A stretch of 56,205 bases of DNA from Chloroflexota bacterium. GTDB lineage: Bacteria; Chloroflexota; Dehalococcoidia; JACPPY01. Made by a program: the position numbers and the translations under genes. The DNA lies in contig JACPPY010000013.1 in assembly GCA_016190755.1 (NCBI GenBank), positions 1 through 56,205 on the forward strand. Direction: 5' to 3'. Positions within the stretch are counted from its first letter, which is position 1. Each line of letters begins with the position of its first letter. The notes under the pieces are model-generated. The model did no database searches. It worked only from the letters and a program-made list of their open reading frames with translations, and was not told the origin of the DNA. This document shows, piece by piece, positions 1 through 8,772 of the stretch.

Positions 1-348
1 ATCCTCTCCAACAAGGACATTCTCCATTATCGGGCCATCATCGACCCACCTGGGAGGCACGGGTTTGAACTCACCAAGATGCTCCTTCCAGGCTTTCGTC
101 AGTTCGTTGCCTCTGCTCTCCGTAGACCAGTTAGCGCCCAAAAAGAAGCGACTCAGGGACTGCTCCAGCATGTTGCCCAACAGTCTGTATCCGGCGGGAT
201 AGCCGGGGAAATTGTCCATGAGGACTGCGTTGGACGACTCATGGCAAACGGCTCCCGCTTCTCCATCCCAGTGCACCCCGTCGAGGCGGGTCAATTCTCC
301 TATTCTACCCACCTGTTCAATGAATTGCCTCAGGTCTGTATACGACAT
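1..348 (-). CDS. UbiD-family decarboxylase, N-terminal part (runs off the left edge)
   Basis: The first 116 codons of a UbiD-like (prFMN-dependent, reversible) decarboxylase are present. The reading frame stays open to base 1, so the rest lies outside the window. The start is an ATG at 348, preceded by AAGGAGGT at good spacing. The peptide begins MSYTDLRQFIEQ and contains the family's N-terminal WVDDGPIMENV segment. The DNA is close to the 5' part of the second ubiD gene (bases 5588-5935), roughly 85-90% by eye, with the first ~90 bases of the window almost unchanged, so the two genes are recent duplicates. The stop of the EutA-like gene lies 20 bp upstream, indicating one transcript. Active-site residues are beyond the edge, so activity cannot be judged. 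Confidence 0.9.
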   Translation of the reverse strand, partial: MSYTDLRQFIEQVGRIGELTRLDGVHWDGEAGAVCHESSNAVLMDNFPGYPAGYRLLGNMLEQSLSRFFLGANWSTESRGNELTKAWKEHLGEFKPVPPRWVDDGPIMENVLVGED

Positions 349-368
349 GCCTTACCTCCTTGCGCACG

Positions 369-1853
369 CTACGTAAACGCCAGGGATTTCACCACTACTG
401 GTACGGCCTGAGAATGGCCCAGTTCCTCCCCGATGTCGATGAAATCAAAGTCTCCTACTGTGATTTCATCCACCACCACTACTTCTTGCTCCATCCCCAG
501 CTCCTCCTTCAAGATGGCCCCAACCACTCCCCCGATATCGGCATCCAAGACCATGACCAGGGGATTCTGATGTCCCCACAAGGCCCTTGTCTGAAGCACA
601 CCCAACCCCAGTGTTTTCAGGGCATTATAGGACTGCTCCCAGGGATAGCGAATGGAAAGTGCCACAGGCCTTTTGTGTTCCAGCAGATCGAATCTCAGGA
701 AGGCCTTTTCAATAGCCATGGCTACCCCGTCAGCGGTTGGCTTCCCCTTCTCCAGCAGGGGTGTCACCACCAGGAGGTCGTGGATGGGCAGAAGGTCCTT
801 CCGGGAAAGGAAGATAGTGCTGCTGCTGACCTGGACGGTATATTGAGAGGCACCAATGACCGTCGCCCGCAGACCCTCAGTCGGTTCTCCTAGCGTCAGG
901 CCCAAGGCAGGGACTCGCCTCTGGACTATCTCAGCCAGGAGGGGCCCAAGGTCTCCGTAGTCCTGAACCTCTCGACCATAGATGTATTCCGATATGCCGC
1001 CGGAGAAAACAAGCTGGGCGCCATCCTTGGGATATCTGGACAATGGCGTAATGAGCAGATCCTCCGCCAGAGGGGAAGAAGCTTTGCCCTCGAAAAACTC
1101 AAGCAGAAGCTGTGCCATGACCTCGGCCAGAGCCGCCTTGCTCTCCTGGCTCAGCACCATCCCCAGTCCCAGAGGCACCCCGGCCCAGCGGGCTATCCTC
1201 GCCCCTGCTTCCTCGACACGTGTGACCCGTCCGTGTGTATCCCAGGCTATCAGACGCGAGCCTACATTGATGGCAGCCGTCTCCAGTATGTTTCCGTTCT
1301 TCACGACGGCCAGTTTGCAAGTTCCGCCTCCCATATCTGCGTTCACTATGACTCTGTCACGGGAGCGGGCCACTGCACCGGAGCCATGGGCAGCCAATAC
1401 AGCTTCCAGGTTAGGCCCAGCCGTAGCACAGACGAACTTGCCTCCCTGGTTGGCGAAAAGGCGGGTAATGGCCTCAGCGTTCTTCTTCTTCGCCGCCTCC
1501 CCAGTGCAGATGACGGCGCCAGTCTTGACCTGTGAAGACTCCATCCCGGCCTCAGCATAGGAGCTGGCGATAAATTTGGCCAACGTATCGGTGTCAATAG
1601 TGTCCCGGTCCCGATATGGGGTGAGCAGGACCGGAGAACGGTAGAGAACCTCCCGCTCAACTACCTCGAATCGGCTGGAGAGATCAATGCTGCACCGCTC
1701 CAGCAAGAGACGGGAGAACATCAGGTGGGATGTTGAGGAGCCGATGTCGATCCCCACGCTGATGAGCTCCATCAAATCTGGATTCCAGGCCTTAGGAATC
1801 TGTCCGTCTTCCCCTAAGCCGGAATCCTGGTCTAAGTCTAACTCGTCGTGCAC
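369..1853 (-). CDS. EutA-family reactivating factor (actin/Hsp70-like ATPase fold)
   Basis: This 494-residue protein matches the EutA family (ethanolamine ammonia-lyase reactivase) along its length. It has the N-terminal phosphate loop SVGIDIGSSTSHLMFSR (about residues 32-48), the segment VICTGEAAKKKNA, the second nucleotide loop NADMGGGTCK (about 172-181), a VFSGGISEYIY adenosine-type motif and the family's C-terminal end VPVVVKSLAF. Known EutA uses ATP to expel damaged cobalamin from ethanolamine ammonia-lyase. No eutB or eutC is present here; the neighbours are UbiD decarboxylases and cupins, so its client may be a different enzyme. The start is a GTG at 1853 with AGGAGG 5 nt upstream. The first ~28 residues are an acidic extension absent from E. 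coli EutA. The family call is firm; the client is unknown. Confidence 0.85.
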   Translation of the reverse strand: MHDELDLDQDSGLGEDGQIPKAWNPDLMELISVGIDIGSSTSHLMFSRLLLERCSIDLSSRFEVVEREVLYRSPVLLTPYRDRDTIDTDTLAKFIASSYAEAGMESSQVKTGAVICTGEAAKKKNAEAITRLFANQGGKFVCATAGPNLEAVLAAHGSGAVARSRDRVIVNADMGGGTCKLAVVKNGNILETAAINVGSRLIAWDTHGRVTRVEEAGARIARWAGVPLGLGMVLSQESKAALAEVMAQLLLEFFEGKASSPLAEDLLITPLSRYPKDGAQLVFSGGISEYIYGREVQDYGDLGPLLAEIVQRRVPALGLTLGEPTEGLRATVIGASQYTVQVSSSTIFLSRKDLLPIHDLLVVTPLLEKGKPTADGVAMAIEKAFLRFDLLEHKRPVALSIRYPWEQSYNALKTLGLGVLQTRALWGHQNPLVMVLDADIGGVVGAILKEELGMEQEVVVVDEITVGDFDFIDIGEELGHSQAVPVVVKSLAFT

Positions 1854-1979
1854 CTGGACCTCCTGAATGTGAAAGGAAAAGCCCTCCAGACAACTTGCCC
1901 CTGAGAGGCCAGCTACTTCAATATCTTGTCTACTTCGCCGCTGTTGGCTGGGGGGAGCGGGTTTCCTCCCGGGTCTGCG

Positions 1980-3158
1980 CTACACGGATAACTCGAACGG
2001 GTCCGTACGGTAAACTACCGGCGACATAGTGCATTCGATGCCCTTTTGTCGCAACTCCTCCTGGAACATCCGGCGTATCTCTGGGTCTTCATCCTCGTAA
2101 TGGATGAGCCTGCCGCCATCACGAACGCTACGCACGTTCTCATAGCCTAATTCTGTTAGCTCCTTGAGGGTGGGTAGGTCGTTCCCGATCCCGCTACCCG
2201 TATCCGCCCAATGCCGGGCGGGCTCACGGCCGGTGTTGAAGTGCTGGTGGAACCACTCGCGGGGTGGGGAGTAGATGCTGCCAGGCTTCCAGTTTACCTT
2301 CATCACCTTATCTCCGTGTCCGTCCTGGAACGGGTGTATCCCATACTGTTTGTGCCATAGCATGACGTAGCCCTCGGACCTTAGCCCCATGATTATTGCT
2401 CCGGGTCCGTGATGATGAGCTTTATGATACTTCCCCGACGGCCACTCCGATGTATGCAGCCGAGCCCAGCCGGCCATTCTGATACGCGTCTGACGTCCAC
2501 CTTCAATCTTGCCCGGAGATACGTGATTACCTAAGAAGGCCGTGCGCACATCTGGAATGAAGTTCGTCTCCCAGAAGAGCTGTTGCTCACCTCCTCCATC
2601 CGGGCGCTCTCTGACGTATGAACGTTTCTCACTGGCGAGGAAATAATCAGATTGTCCTCCAAAGCGGTCGGTAAAATTGTAGTCACAGTTGAAGACGAAC
2701 TCCGTGTTGCGCACGGCCTCCATCACAAGTGGAGCGCATGTCACCGCGAAGAAGAGCGCCGGCTCCCGGCCTCCGTTCGCAAACCTATGCCAGGCATTCA
2801 ATGGTATGGCGAACAGGCTTCCTTCACCCCATTCAAAGGTGCGCTTGGGCTGCCCCTGATTCCAGACCTCTGACAGACCACGACCCCGTAGAATATAGAT
2901 AAGCTCGTCATACAGGTGCTTCTCCGGCTCCAGAGCTCCACCAGGGGGTATCTCAGCTACGTAGAGAAGTGTCCTCGCCTGCCTTGTACTCTCCATCTCG
3001 ATAAAGGTGCCGGAGCCTCCCAGGCGAGCCCACGGCCTCCGCGGCAACTCGGTGAGGTCTTCTATGCCGGCGAAGGCCCTGTAAACCGGTATCCCTTCCT
3101 TCTCCATCCATTCCGGGCAGATATCCTTATACCCGTACTTCCCGAATCTTGTTTGCAT
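1980..3158 (-). CDS. Bicupin metal-dependent protein A (dioxygenase-like fold)
   Basis: A 392-residue protein with two cupin beta-barrels. In the N-terminal cupin, motif 1 holds H81 and E85 (KHLYDELIYILRG) and motif 2 is GSLFAIPLNAWHRFAN with H124. In the C-terminal cupin, motif 1 is KAHHHGPGA (H248-H250) and motif 2 is GSIYSPPREWFHQHFN (H304, H306). The layout resembles gentisate 1,2-dioxygenase-type bicupins, but in an apparently anaerobic context the reaction cannot be named. It is a paralogue of the next gene upstream: both end with an EDEDPEIRRM/LxxEEL-type segment. It lies between bicupin B and the EutA-like gene on the same strand. An ATG start at 3158 follows AAAGGAGGGAAGAC. A metal-binding enzyme or ring-modifying partner of UbiD is inferred only from context. 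Confidence 0.8.
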   Translation of the reverse strand: MQTRFGKYGYKDICPEWMEKEGIPVYRAFAGIEDLTELPRRPWARLGGSGTFIEMESTRQARTLLYVAEIPPGGALEPEKHLYDELIYILRGRGLSEVWNQGQPKRTFEWGEGSLFAIPLNAWHRFANGGREPALFFAVTCAPLVMEAVRNTEFVFNCDYNFTDRFGGQSDYFLASEKRSYVRERPDGGGEQQLFWETNFIPDVRTAFLGNHVSPGKIEGGRQTRIRMAGWARLHTSEWPSGKYHKAHHHGPGAIIMGLRSEGYVMLWHKQYGIHPFQDGHGDKVMKVNWKPGSIYSPPREWFHQHFNTGREPARHWADTGSGIGNDLPTLKELTELGYENVRSVRDGGRLIHYEDEDPEIRRMFQEELRQKGIECTMSPVVYRTDPFELSV

Positions 3159-3173
3159 GTCTTCCCTCCTTTA

Positions 3174-3209
3174 TAGGTTTCACCAAGAAAATAGGTTTCA
3201 CCAAGAAAA
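3174..3209. repeat. Perfect tandem repeat, 2 x 18 bp
   Basis: The 18-base unit ATAGGTTTCACCAAGAAA occurs twice head to tail (3174-3191 and 3192-3209) in the 140-bp spacer between the two bicupin genes. It sits just upstream of the Shine-Dalgarno sequence of bicupin A. It looks like a local slippage duplication; no function is evident. Confidence 0.9.
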
Positions 3210-3298
3210 GCCTGAAAATCCCTGGTAGGCCGTTGCTAGCCTCTTCCCCCTGGAGGACAACTCGATCCGGCCATATCCTAACACAGGTTCACTCTAGA

Positions 3299-4381
3299 TT
3301 ACCCGTCCGGGAAGAACTGAGCCATACGCCATTCGGCGCCTGACTTCGCCAGCTCTTCTCTGTACAATCTCCTGATCTCCGGGTCCTCATCTTCATACTC
3401 TATCTGGTCACCGCCCAGCTTTACACTTGTCTCGGTCTGGGCATGCTGCAGTATCCCCTTGAACTTCTTCGAGTCGCCGGCTTTGAGCGCAAGATATCTC
3501 GCTGGCTCAGCGCCGGTGTTAAAGTGCTGGTGAAACCACCAGGCCGGAGGCACAAATAGACTACCATCCCTCCAATCAACCCTCACCCTCGGCCCTCCTT
3601 CTTTCCACAATAGCGAGTATCCCTTACCGCTTAATATGATCACGTGGGCTCCGCCGACATGACGGTGGGCTTTTTTGTAAGTGCCAACAGGGAATTCGGA
3701 AACGTGCGGCGACATCAAGCTGCCCGACATCAAAAAGCGCATGCTACTCCCGCCGGCGCCCCTCTTTAGACTGTTCTTCAATTGAACCGCCCGCACATCA
3801 GGCACAAGATTAGTCTCAGTTGTCCTTTCCCCCACCAGCTTTGTCTTGCCGCTGAAGTAATGTTCCTCACCGGAATACCTGCTCTTGAAAACATAGTCAT
3901 TGTTGAAGATGAAACCCAGGTCATTGATCAAATTGAGGAATACCGGAGCAAGGGTGACACCCAGGTATCTCACCGGTTTGTCCCCTCGACCATTGAAGTG
4001 CTGGTGCCAGGTGTTAAGAGGGGGCGAGAATAGGCTTCCCTTTTGCCACTCAAAGGTCCGCACGGGAAAGCCCTCATTCCATATCCTCGTCGCCCCTTGA
4101 CCTTCCAGGATATATATCAGCTCGTCAAACAGGTGCTTTTGCGGTTTGAGGCTTGCACCGGCTGGTATTTCGCACAGGTAGGCGTCGTTGAAGCCTTCCG
4201 CCCCGATAAGCCGGATAAACGCCCCCAACCCACCTTTTCGCTCCCAAGGTTTGAGAGGGACCGACATCAGGTCTGGAACGCCGTACCCTGTTATTGTGGG
4301 CAGGTTCTGTCCATCCAGCCAGTCCTGGTAGGTATCGATGAGCGAATGCTCTCTTGAGTCTGCCCGAATCTCCTGTGACAC
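3299..4381 (-). CDS. Bicupin metal-dependent protein B
   Basis: A second two-cupin protein of 360 residues, paralogous to bicupin A. Its N-terminal cupin shows KPQKHLFDELIYILEGQG and GSLFSPPLNTWHQHFN. Its C-terminal cupin shows KAHRHVGGAHVIILSGKG and GSLFVPPAWWFHQHFN, so both barrels keep a His/Glu ligand set. The chosen start is a GTG at 4381, because AGGAGG lies 7 nt upstream. The longer frame to 4465 would add 28 Arg/Ser-rich residues unlike the paralogue. The gene follows the second ubiD gene by about 105 bp on the same strand. The substrate is unknown; a role on the same aromatic or cyclic acid as the UbiD enzymes is an inference. Confidence 0.8.
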   Translation of the reverse strand: MSQEIRADSREHSLIDTYQDWLDGQNLPTITGYGVPDLMSVPLKPWERKGGLGAFIRLIGAEGFNDAYLCEIPAGASLKPQKHLFDELIYILEGQGATRIWNEGFPVRTFEWQKGSLFSPPLNTWHQHFNGRGDKPVRYLGVTLAPVFLNLINDLGFIFNNDYVFKSRYSGEEHYFSGKTKLVGERTTETNLVPDVRAVQLKNSLKRGAGGSSMRFLMSGSLMSPHVSEFPVGTYKKAHRHVGGAHVIILSGKGYSLLWKEGGPRVRVDWRDGSLFVPPAWWFHQHFNTGAEPARYLALKAGDSKKFKGILQHAQTETSVKLGGDQIEYEDEDPEIRRLYREELAKSGAEWRMAQFFPDG

Positions 4382-4486
4382 TGTCTGCCTCCTGCGAGAA
4401 GCTGCAACAGACGACCGGCCACGCTCGCGCTGGATTACACTGCGCAAAGGAGCAGGCGACCTCACCTGTACAGCCGAACTACGGGA

Positions 4487-5935
4487 CTAATCACTCTTGC
4501 GAAGCTGTTGGCCCCATTTCCTCAGCACCGCATCCCGCAGCTCCTTGCTGGGCTTCACCTGCCGGTGCCATCTGTGATCCCATTCTACGGGCAGGCAGGC
4601 ATCTATCACGGCCCCGGAGCGGTAGGTCGCCTTCGAAGGGATGAGCGGATACTCGGCCTTTATGAAGGGACGGGACGGATCGATAAGCGACTTGTGACTG
4701 GCCCAGCAATCCTCCAGTACCTGTATGGCCCGCTTGGCGTCAGTCCTCGTCATCATTGCCCACAGCACATCGCCAAGGATGCAGGGATCGATCTCCTCAT
4801 CCACCACGATTACCCAATTGCCGTCATAATCCCCGGCATGGCATTGCGAGGCGATGAGCCCTGCCTGGCGAGAATGGCCGGCGAAGGAGTTGCGGATAGA
4901 TACCACCGTCAGGTGGTTATCAAGGTAAGAAGCCACTCCTTTTATCTCCCTGACCCCAGCCCTTTCCATCTGGCTCCAAATGAGCGCCGCCTTCTGGAAG
5001 TTACTGGACAGCTCCCCCTTGCCCGGGGGATAGTAGCGGTTGAACCTCCCAGTGAGAACGGGGTCTCTCCGGTGGTAAAGCCCTTTCACCCGGACAACCG
5101 GCAACTCCCTCGGCTCGCTGAAACCGGAGCCCTCGCCAAAGGGACCTTCCATAGCCGTATCCCCCGGGAAGATCTCCCCCTCGATAGCTATTTCGGCGTT
5201 GGCCGGTACAGGCAAGCCGGTAAACCGCCCACGAATCACATCCTCCGGCATCCCCTTCAACCAGCCGGCGAAATCAAACTCGCTCACACCCCCGACGTGA
5301 GTGATCTGGCTTGAGCCAGCCACCGCGAGAGAGGGGTATATACCAAATACCGCTACAACAGGGCAGGGCTTCCCCTGCTTGAAATACTTCTCCCTGATGA
5401 TGAAGCCATCTTTGCCCTCTGACATGTGGATGCCGAGAATAGCCTTATCATGGACCTGCATGCGGTACGTCCCAAAATTGACCCGACCGCTTTCGGGGTC
5501 TTTCACTATCTCGATCCCCACGTTGCCGATGTATCTGCCGCCATCCTCCTCGTGCCACTTCGGAACAGGGAACTTGAGCACGTCGATATCCTCTCCAACA
5601 AGGACATTCTCCATTATCGGGCCATCATCGACCCACCTGGGAGGCACGGGTTTGAACTCACCAAGATGCTCCTTCCAGGCCCTGGTCAACTCGTTGCCTC
5701 TGCTCTCCGTAGACCAGTTGGTGGCGAGGCAGAAGCGCCTCAGTGACTTCTCTAGCATATTGCCCAACAGTCTGTATCCGGCGGGATAGCCGGGGAAATT
5801 GTCCATGAGCACAGCCTTGGACGACTCGTGGCAAACGGCTCCCGCTTCCCCATCCCAGTGCACCCCATCAAGCCGGGTTAACTCTCCTGCCTTGTCTAGC
5901 TGCTCTATGAATTGTCTCAGGTCTGCATATGACAC
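4487..5935 (-). CDS. UbiD-family (prFMN-dependent) decarboxylase, copy 2
   Basis: A full-length UbiD-like enzyme of 482 residues; family members are about 490. It keeps the prFMN/metal and catalytic signature: N153 and R158 in NFGTYRMQV (equivalents of Fdc1 N168 and R173), the E219 region (SEFDFAGWLKG) and the two catalytic glutamates E263 and E268 in EGPFGE. The metal-ligand His of Fdc1 (H191) seems to be Gly here, although H170 lies four residues earlier. The start is a GTG at 5935, chosen because AAAGGAGG sits 7 nt upstream and copy 1 starts at the matching codon; an ATG at 5968 lacks this support. The enzyme needs prenylated FMN from a UbiX not present in the window. It lies between the AAA ATPase and bicupin B. 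Confidence 0.9.
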   Translation of the reverse strand: MSYADLRQFIEQLDKAGELTRLDGVHWDGEAGAVCHESSKAVLMDNFPGYPAGYRLLGNMLEKSLRRFCLATNWSTESRGNELTRAWKEHLGEFKPVPPRWVDDGPIMENVLVGEDIDVLKFPVPKWHEEDGGRYIGNVGIEIVKDPESGRVNFGTYRMQVHDKAILGIHMSEGKDGFIIREKYFKQGKPCPVVAVFGIYPSLAVAGSSQITHVGGVSEFDFAGWLKGMPEDVIRGRFTGLPVPANAEIAIEGEIFPGDTAMEGPFGEGSGFSEPRELPVVRVKGLYHRRDPVLTGRFNRYYPPGKGELSSNFQKAALIWSQMERAGVREIKGVASYLDNHLTVVSIRNSFAGHSRQAGLIASQCHAGDYDGNWVIVVDEEIDPCILGDVLWAMMTRTDAKRAIQVLEDCWASHKSLIDPSRPFIKAEYPLIPSKATYRSGAVIDACLPVEWDHRWHRQVKPSKELRDAVLRKWGQQLRKSD

Positions 5936-6025
5936 GTCTTTGCCTCCTTTTATACTACTTCGTGGCAAAGCCCTGCCCCGGCGATCACGATATCACGGTT
6001 CCGTTCCCCGTAGTTGCCCGGCAAT

Positions 6026-8185
6026 CTAGCCACCAGAGCCGGACAACATCTTGAACCCCCTTACCTGCGCGAGCGCTTTCTCAAAATGTTCCAGCCTCAA
6101 GGGCGAGACTTCAAAGCTGGTGTTGTCTGTGGCCAGCATCCTCGCCCAAAAGCACACGGATTCCAATTCACCTCCGGAGAAGCCCTCGGTGCCGGTTGCT
6201 ACCATCTCGACAACGTCATCCAGGTTTGTTTCACCGGCCAGCAAGGAATTCTTCAGGTAAATACGCAATATTTCTTTTCTGCCTGTCTCGTCTGGCAGGG
6301 GTACGTAAATGCGGCATCCGAATCGCCTGGGCTGGAGGAGGGCCGGATCAATCAGGTCAAGCCTGTTGCTGGTCGCCACCACGAGCACCTTGCTTGGAGG
6401 CTGAATGCTTTCCATTTCGACCAGAAGCTGGTTTACAACCCTTTCCAGGGCCTGGGCGCCAGCCTCCTTGCCCCGGCACGGAGCCATGGCGTCGATCTGG
6501 TCCAGAAGGATGAGCGAAGGAGTGACCCGACGCGCCAACTGGAAAATGTACCGTATCTCTGCTTCCGACTCGCCCAACCATTTTGAGAAGATTTCCGGTC
6601 CCTTTACGGGAATAAAGTTGGCTTGACACTCGTTGGCAATCGCTTCAGCCAGTAAGGTCTTACCGACTCCTGAAGGGCCGTGCAGTATTATGCCTGACGA
6701 CGGCTTTATCCTGGTGTTGGCGAAGGATTCTGGATGGAATAGTAACATTTGCACTAGCTGATGCAGTTGTGCCTTTACCTCCGGGAGGCCGCCGATGTCA
6801 TTCCATCGGATGTCCGGCGCTGCAACCGAAACCTCTCGCAATGCAGAAGGCCGTCCCTTGCTAAAAGCATGCTCCAGGTCTTTCTTTTCCACTGTCAGAC
6901 CTTCCAGCAACGACTCATCTCGGGAATCCAGGTAGCCTGTACTACCGCCAGACTTCCGGCGAAGGGCACTTAGACCAGCCGCCCGGCATAACTCCATCAG
7001 GTCGGCGCCAACAAAGCCGTGAGCTTTTTTCGCGATTTCGCTCAAATAGTCCGAGGCTTCATCCGAAAGAGGCATACCGCGACTATGACAATTGAGGATC
7101 TCCTTGCGACCTGCTACGTCAGGGGGGCTGAGAAAAATCTCCTGGTCAAAACGTCCCGGACGTCTTACCGCGGAATCCAATGAGTCAATGCGATTGGTGG
7201 TTCCAAGAACTACTACTCCGTCCATGTTTTTTAGTCCGTCAAGCAAGCTGAGGAGTTGAGACACCGTCCTTGTGGTAGTAAAGGACCCAGTTTGATCTCG
7301 TTTGGGCGCAATAACATCGAGTTCGTCGATAAGTATGACAGATGGTTTGTGATGACTTGCTTCCTGGAAAACCTTTCTGAGGTTGGTCTCGGTCTCTCCG
7401 AACTGGCTGCTCACTATCTCAGGACCATTAATGTAAAATAGACTGGCATTGACCTCACTTGCCAACGCCAGTACCAGGCGGGTCTTCCCCACACCTGGCG
7501 GCCCGTGGAGGATTATCCCCCGCGGGGGATTGATGCCCAGGTACGAATAGGCTTGAGGACAATGAAGCGGCAACTCTACCAACTCTCTCAGCGCCTTGAT
7601 TTCACTGCTCAACCCACCGAGGTCTTCGTAAGTTACAGTGGAATCCAGACCACCGTCGTGCTTATGACCGTGTTCCGGTTCCGTTGTTGTTAGCACTACC
7701 TCAAACGCTGTGTCTGCCGTTGTTACTCCCGGGCCGGGCTCGACACCAACGATTTCAAAGACAGCCCTTCCGGATAAATCGGGCAGGACGACCCGGACCA
7801 CCGACCCCTTGCCGAGCGCAAGCGACTGAGCACCTAGATAATCCTGAAGACGGCTCTTCAGCGGTTCGAGTTGACCAGGAGCATCGGTCAGAGGTCTTAG
7901 AAACACCTTGCTAACGGCTTGGGCTGCAATCCTTCTTACATCCACTTGCTGGCCCGAGGCCGTTTTCATTACCCGTCGCACATAGTGGTCCAGGCGGACC
8001 GTGCCTCTTCCACTGTCTTCAGCACGCGGAGTTCCGGTCCTTGCCAACGTACTTCGCCCGGAATGGCTGCGGATCTCGATAACGTCGCCAACAGCTATAC
8101 TCTGCCCCTTCATGACCGCGGGATCAAGTAGCGCGGTGCACTGGCTGCCCTCTTCAAGGGGCCTGCAGGCAACTGTCAGTATCAT
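6026..8185 (-). CDS. CDC48/VAT-like AAA ATPase with a degenerate second ring
   Basis: A 719-residue protein with a CDC48-type N domain (about 1-170) and two AAA modules. D1 has Walker A GPPGVGKT (228-235), Walker B ILIDELD (D288, E289), sensor TTN and the arginine-finger segment RRPGRF (341-346). D2 has Walker A GPSGVGKT (503-510), but its Walker B reads LILLDQIDAM: the catalytic Glu is Gln (Q563, codon CAG). The second region of homology reads LLQPRRF, so the first Arg finger is Gln (Q618). D2 should therefore bind ATP but hydrolyse it poorly, while D1 looks competent. The protein probably unfolds or remodels other proteins. It lies between the cupin pair and ubiD copy 2 and may act on a cluster enzyme. 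An ATG start at 8185 has AGGAGA 6 nt upstream. Confidence 0.9.
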   Translation of the reverse strand: MILTVACRPLEEGSQCTALLDPAVMKGQSIAVGDVIEIRSHSGRSTLARTGTPRAEDSGRGTVRLDHYVRRVMKTASGQQVDVRRIAAQAVSKVFLRPLTDAPGQLEPLKSRLQDYLGAQSLALGKGSVVRVVLPDLSGRAVFEIVGVEPGPGVTTADTAFEVVLTTTEPEHGHKHDGGLDSTVTYEDLGGLSSEIKALRELVELPLHCPQAYSYLGINPPRGIILHGPPGVGKTRLVLALASEVNASLFYINGPEIVSSQFGETETNLRKVFQEASHHKPSVILIDELDVIAPKRDQTGSFTTTRTVSQLLSLLDGLKNMDGVVVLGTTNRIDSLDSAVRRPGRFDQEIFLSPPDVAGRKEILNCHSRGMPLSDEASDYLSEIAKKAHGFVGADLMELCRAAGLSALRRKSGGSTGYLDSRDESLLEGLTVEKKDLEHAFSKGRPSALREVSVAAPDIRWNDIGGLPEVKAQLHQLVQMLLFHPESFANTRIKPSSGIILHGPSGVGKTLLAEAIANECQANFIPVKGPEIFSKWLGESEAEIRYIFQLARRVTPSLILLDQIDAMAPCRGKEAGAQALERVVNQLLVEMESIQPPSKVLVVATSNRLDLIDPALLQPRRFGCRIYVPLPDETGRKEILRIYLKNSLLAGETNLDDVVEMVATGTEGFSGGELESVCFWARMLATDNTSFEVSPLRLEHFEKALAQVRGFKMLSGSGG

Positions 8186-8222
8186 TGCCTATCTCCTGGG
8201 ACGACCCGGTCAGAAATGCTTT

Positions 8223-8741
8223 TCACCGGGGCTTGTAATCAGGCGAGTCCTCCAGTATTTCAAAGCCACTCCCTCTGTCCACCCCCAGAGCATCGAAATA
8301 GTTGGGCTCACTGCATATGAGCTTGGCCCAGTGCCTGGGGTCTGAATTGAAATGCTGGTGGACTGTGCCATTCAACGATAGCGGTATGAAGATGGCGTCA
8401 AACTGCTCCCAATCGTGCCGAACGCCATCAATTACGGTATAACCGTGACCCTCGAGGACAACATGGATTTGACCGCCCTGCGTCTTAAGTTTTCCAGAGC
8501 GGCTGCCCGGGGGTATCTCTTGTATCCATACGAGCTGTGACCGTATGGCAGACTTCTTTAAGCTGGGATGGAGAAACCACCGGTACAAGCCCATGCGGTT
8601 TCTCTCCAACGGCACCTTCTCTCCATCTATCACCATCAGGGCGTCCTTCGTGTTCTCCCGGTATTCATCCCGCATCCTGAGTAGCTCGTCAAACAGGTTG
8701 ATCGCGCCATGGCCTACGTTTCCCATATCCGTATTAACCAT
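8223..8741 (-). CDS. Single-domain cupin with lost metal-ligand histidines
   Basis: A 172-residue cupin paralogous to the gene just upstream; both share GYTVIDGVRxDW and HQHFN. Motif 1 reads SGKLKTQGGQIHVVLEGHG: where the neighbour has H-x-H (KHRHQGG) this protein has L85 and T87, confirmed in the codons CTT and ACG. The motif-2 His pair (H128, H130) and E97 remain. It is therefore likely unable to hold metal in the usual way and may be a structural or regulatory partner of the intact cupin. The start ATG at 8741 follows GGTGG; ATG at codon 6 is possible. It sits 31 bp after the intact cupin and 37 bp before the AAA gene. Confidence 0.75.
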   Translation of the reverse strand: MVNTDMGNVGHGAINLFDELLRMRDEYRENTKDALMVIDGEKVPLERNRMGLYRWFLHPSLKKSAIRSQLVWIQEIPPGSRSGKLKTQGGQIHVVLEGHGYTVIDGVRHDWEQFDAIFIPLSLNGTVHQHFNSDPRHWAKLICSEPNYFDALGVDRGSGFEILEDSPDYKPR

Positions 8742-8772
8742 TTTTCACCACCAATCTGTGCATTTTGCCGTC

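Noticed and set aside
369-1853. Glutamate-mutase MutL or a generic hydantoinase-type protein
   Set aside because: Length and the C-terminal VPVVVKSLAF end, with the internal loops, match EutA best.
3174-3209. Start of a CRISPR array
   Set aside because: Only two directly abutting 18-bp units with no spacer; a slippage duplication.
4508-5314. 268-residue plus-strand frame opposite ubiD copy 2
   Set aside because: Antisense shadow; the minus frame carries the conserved UbiD motifs.
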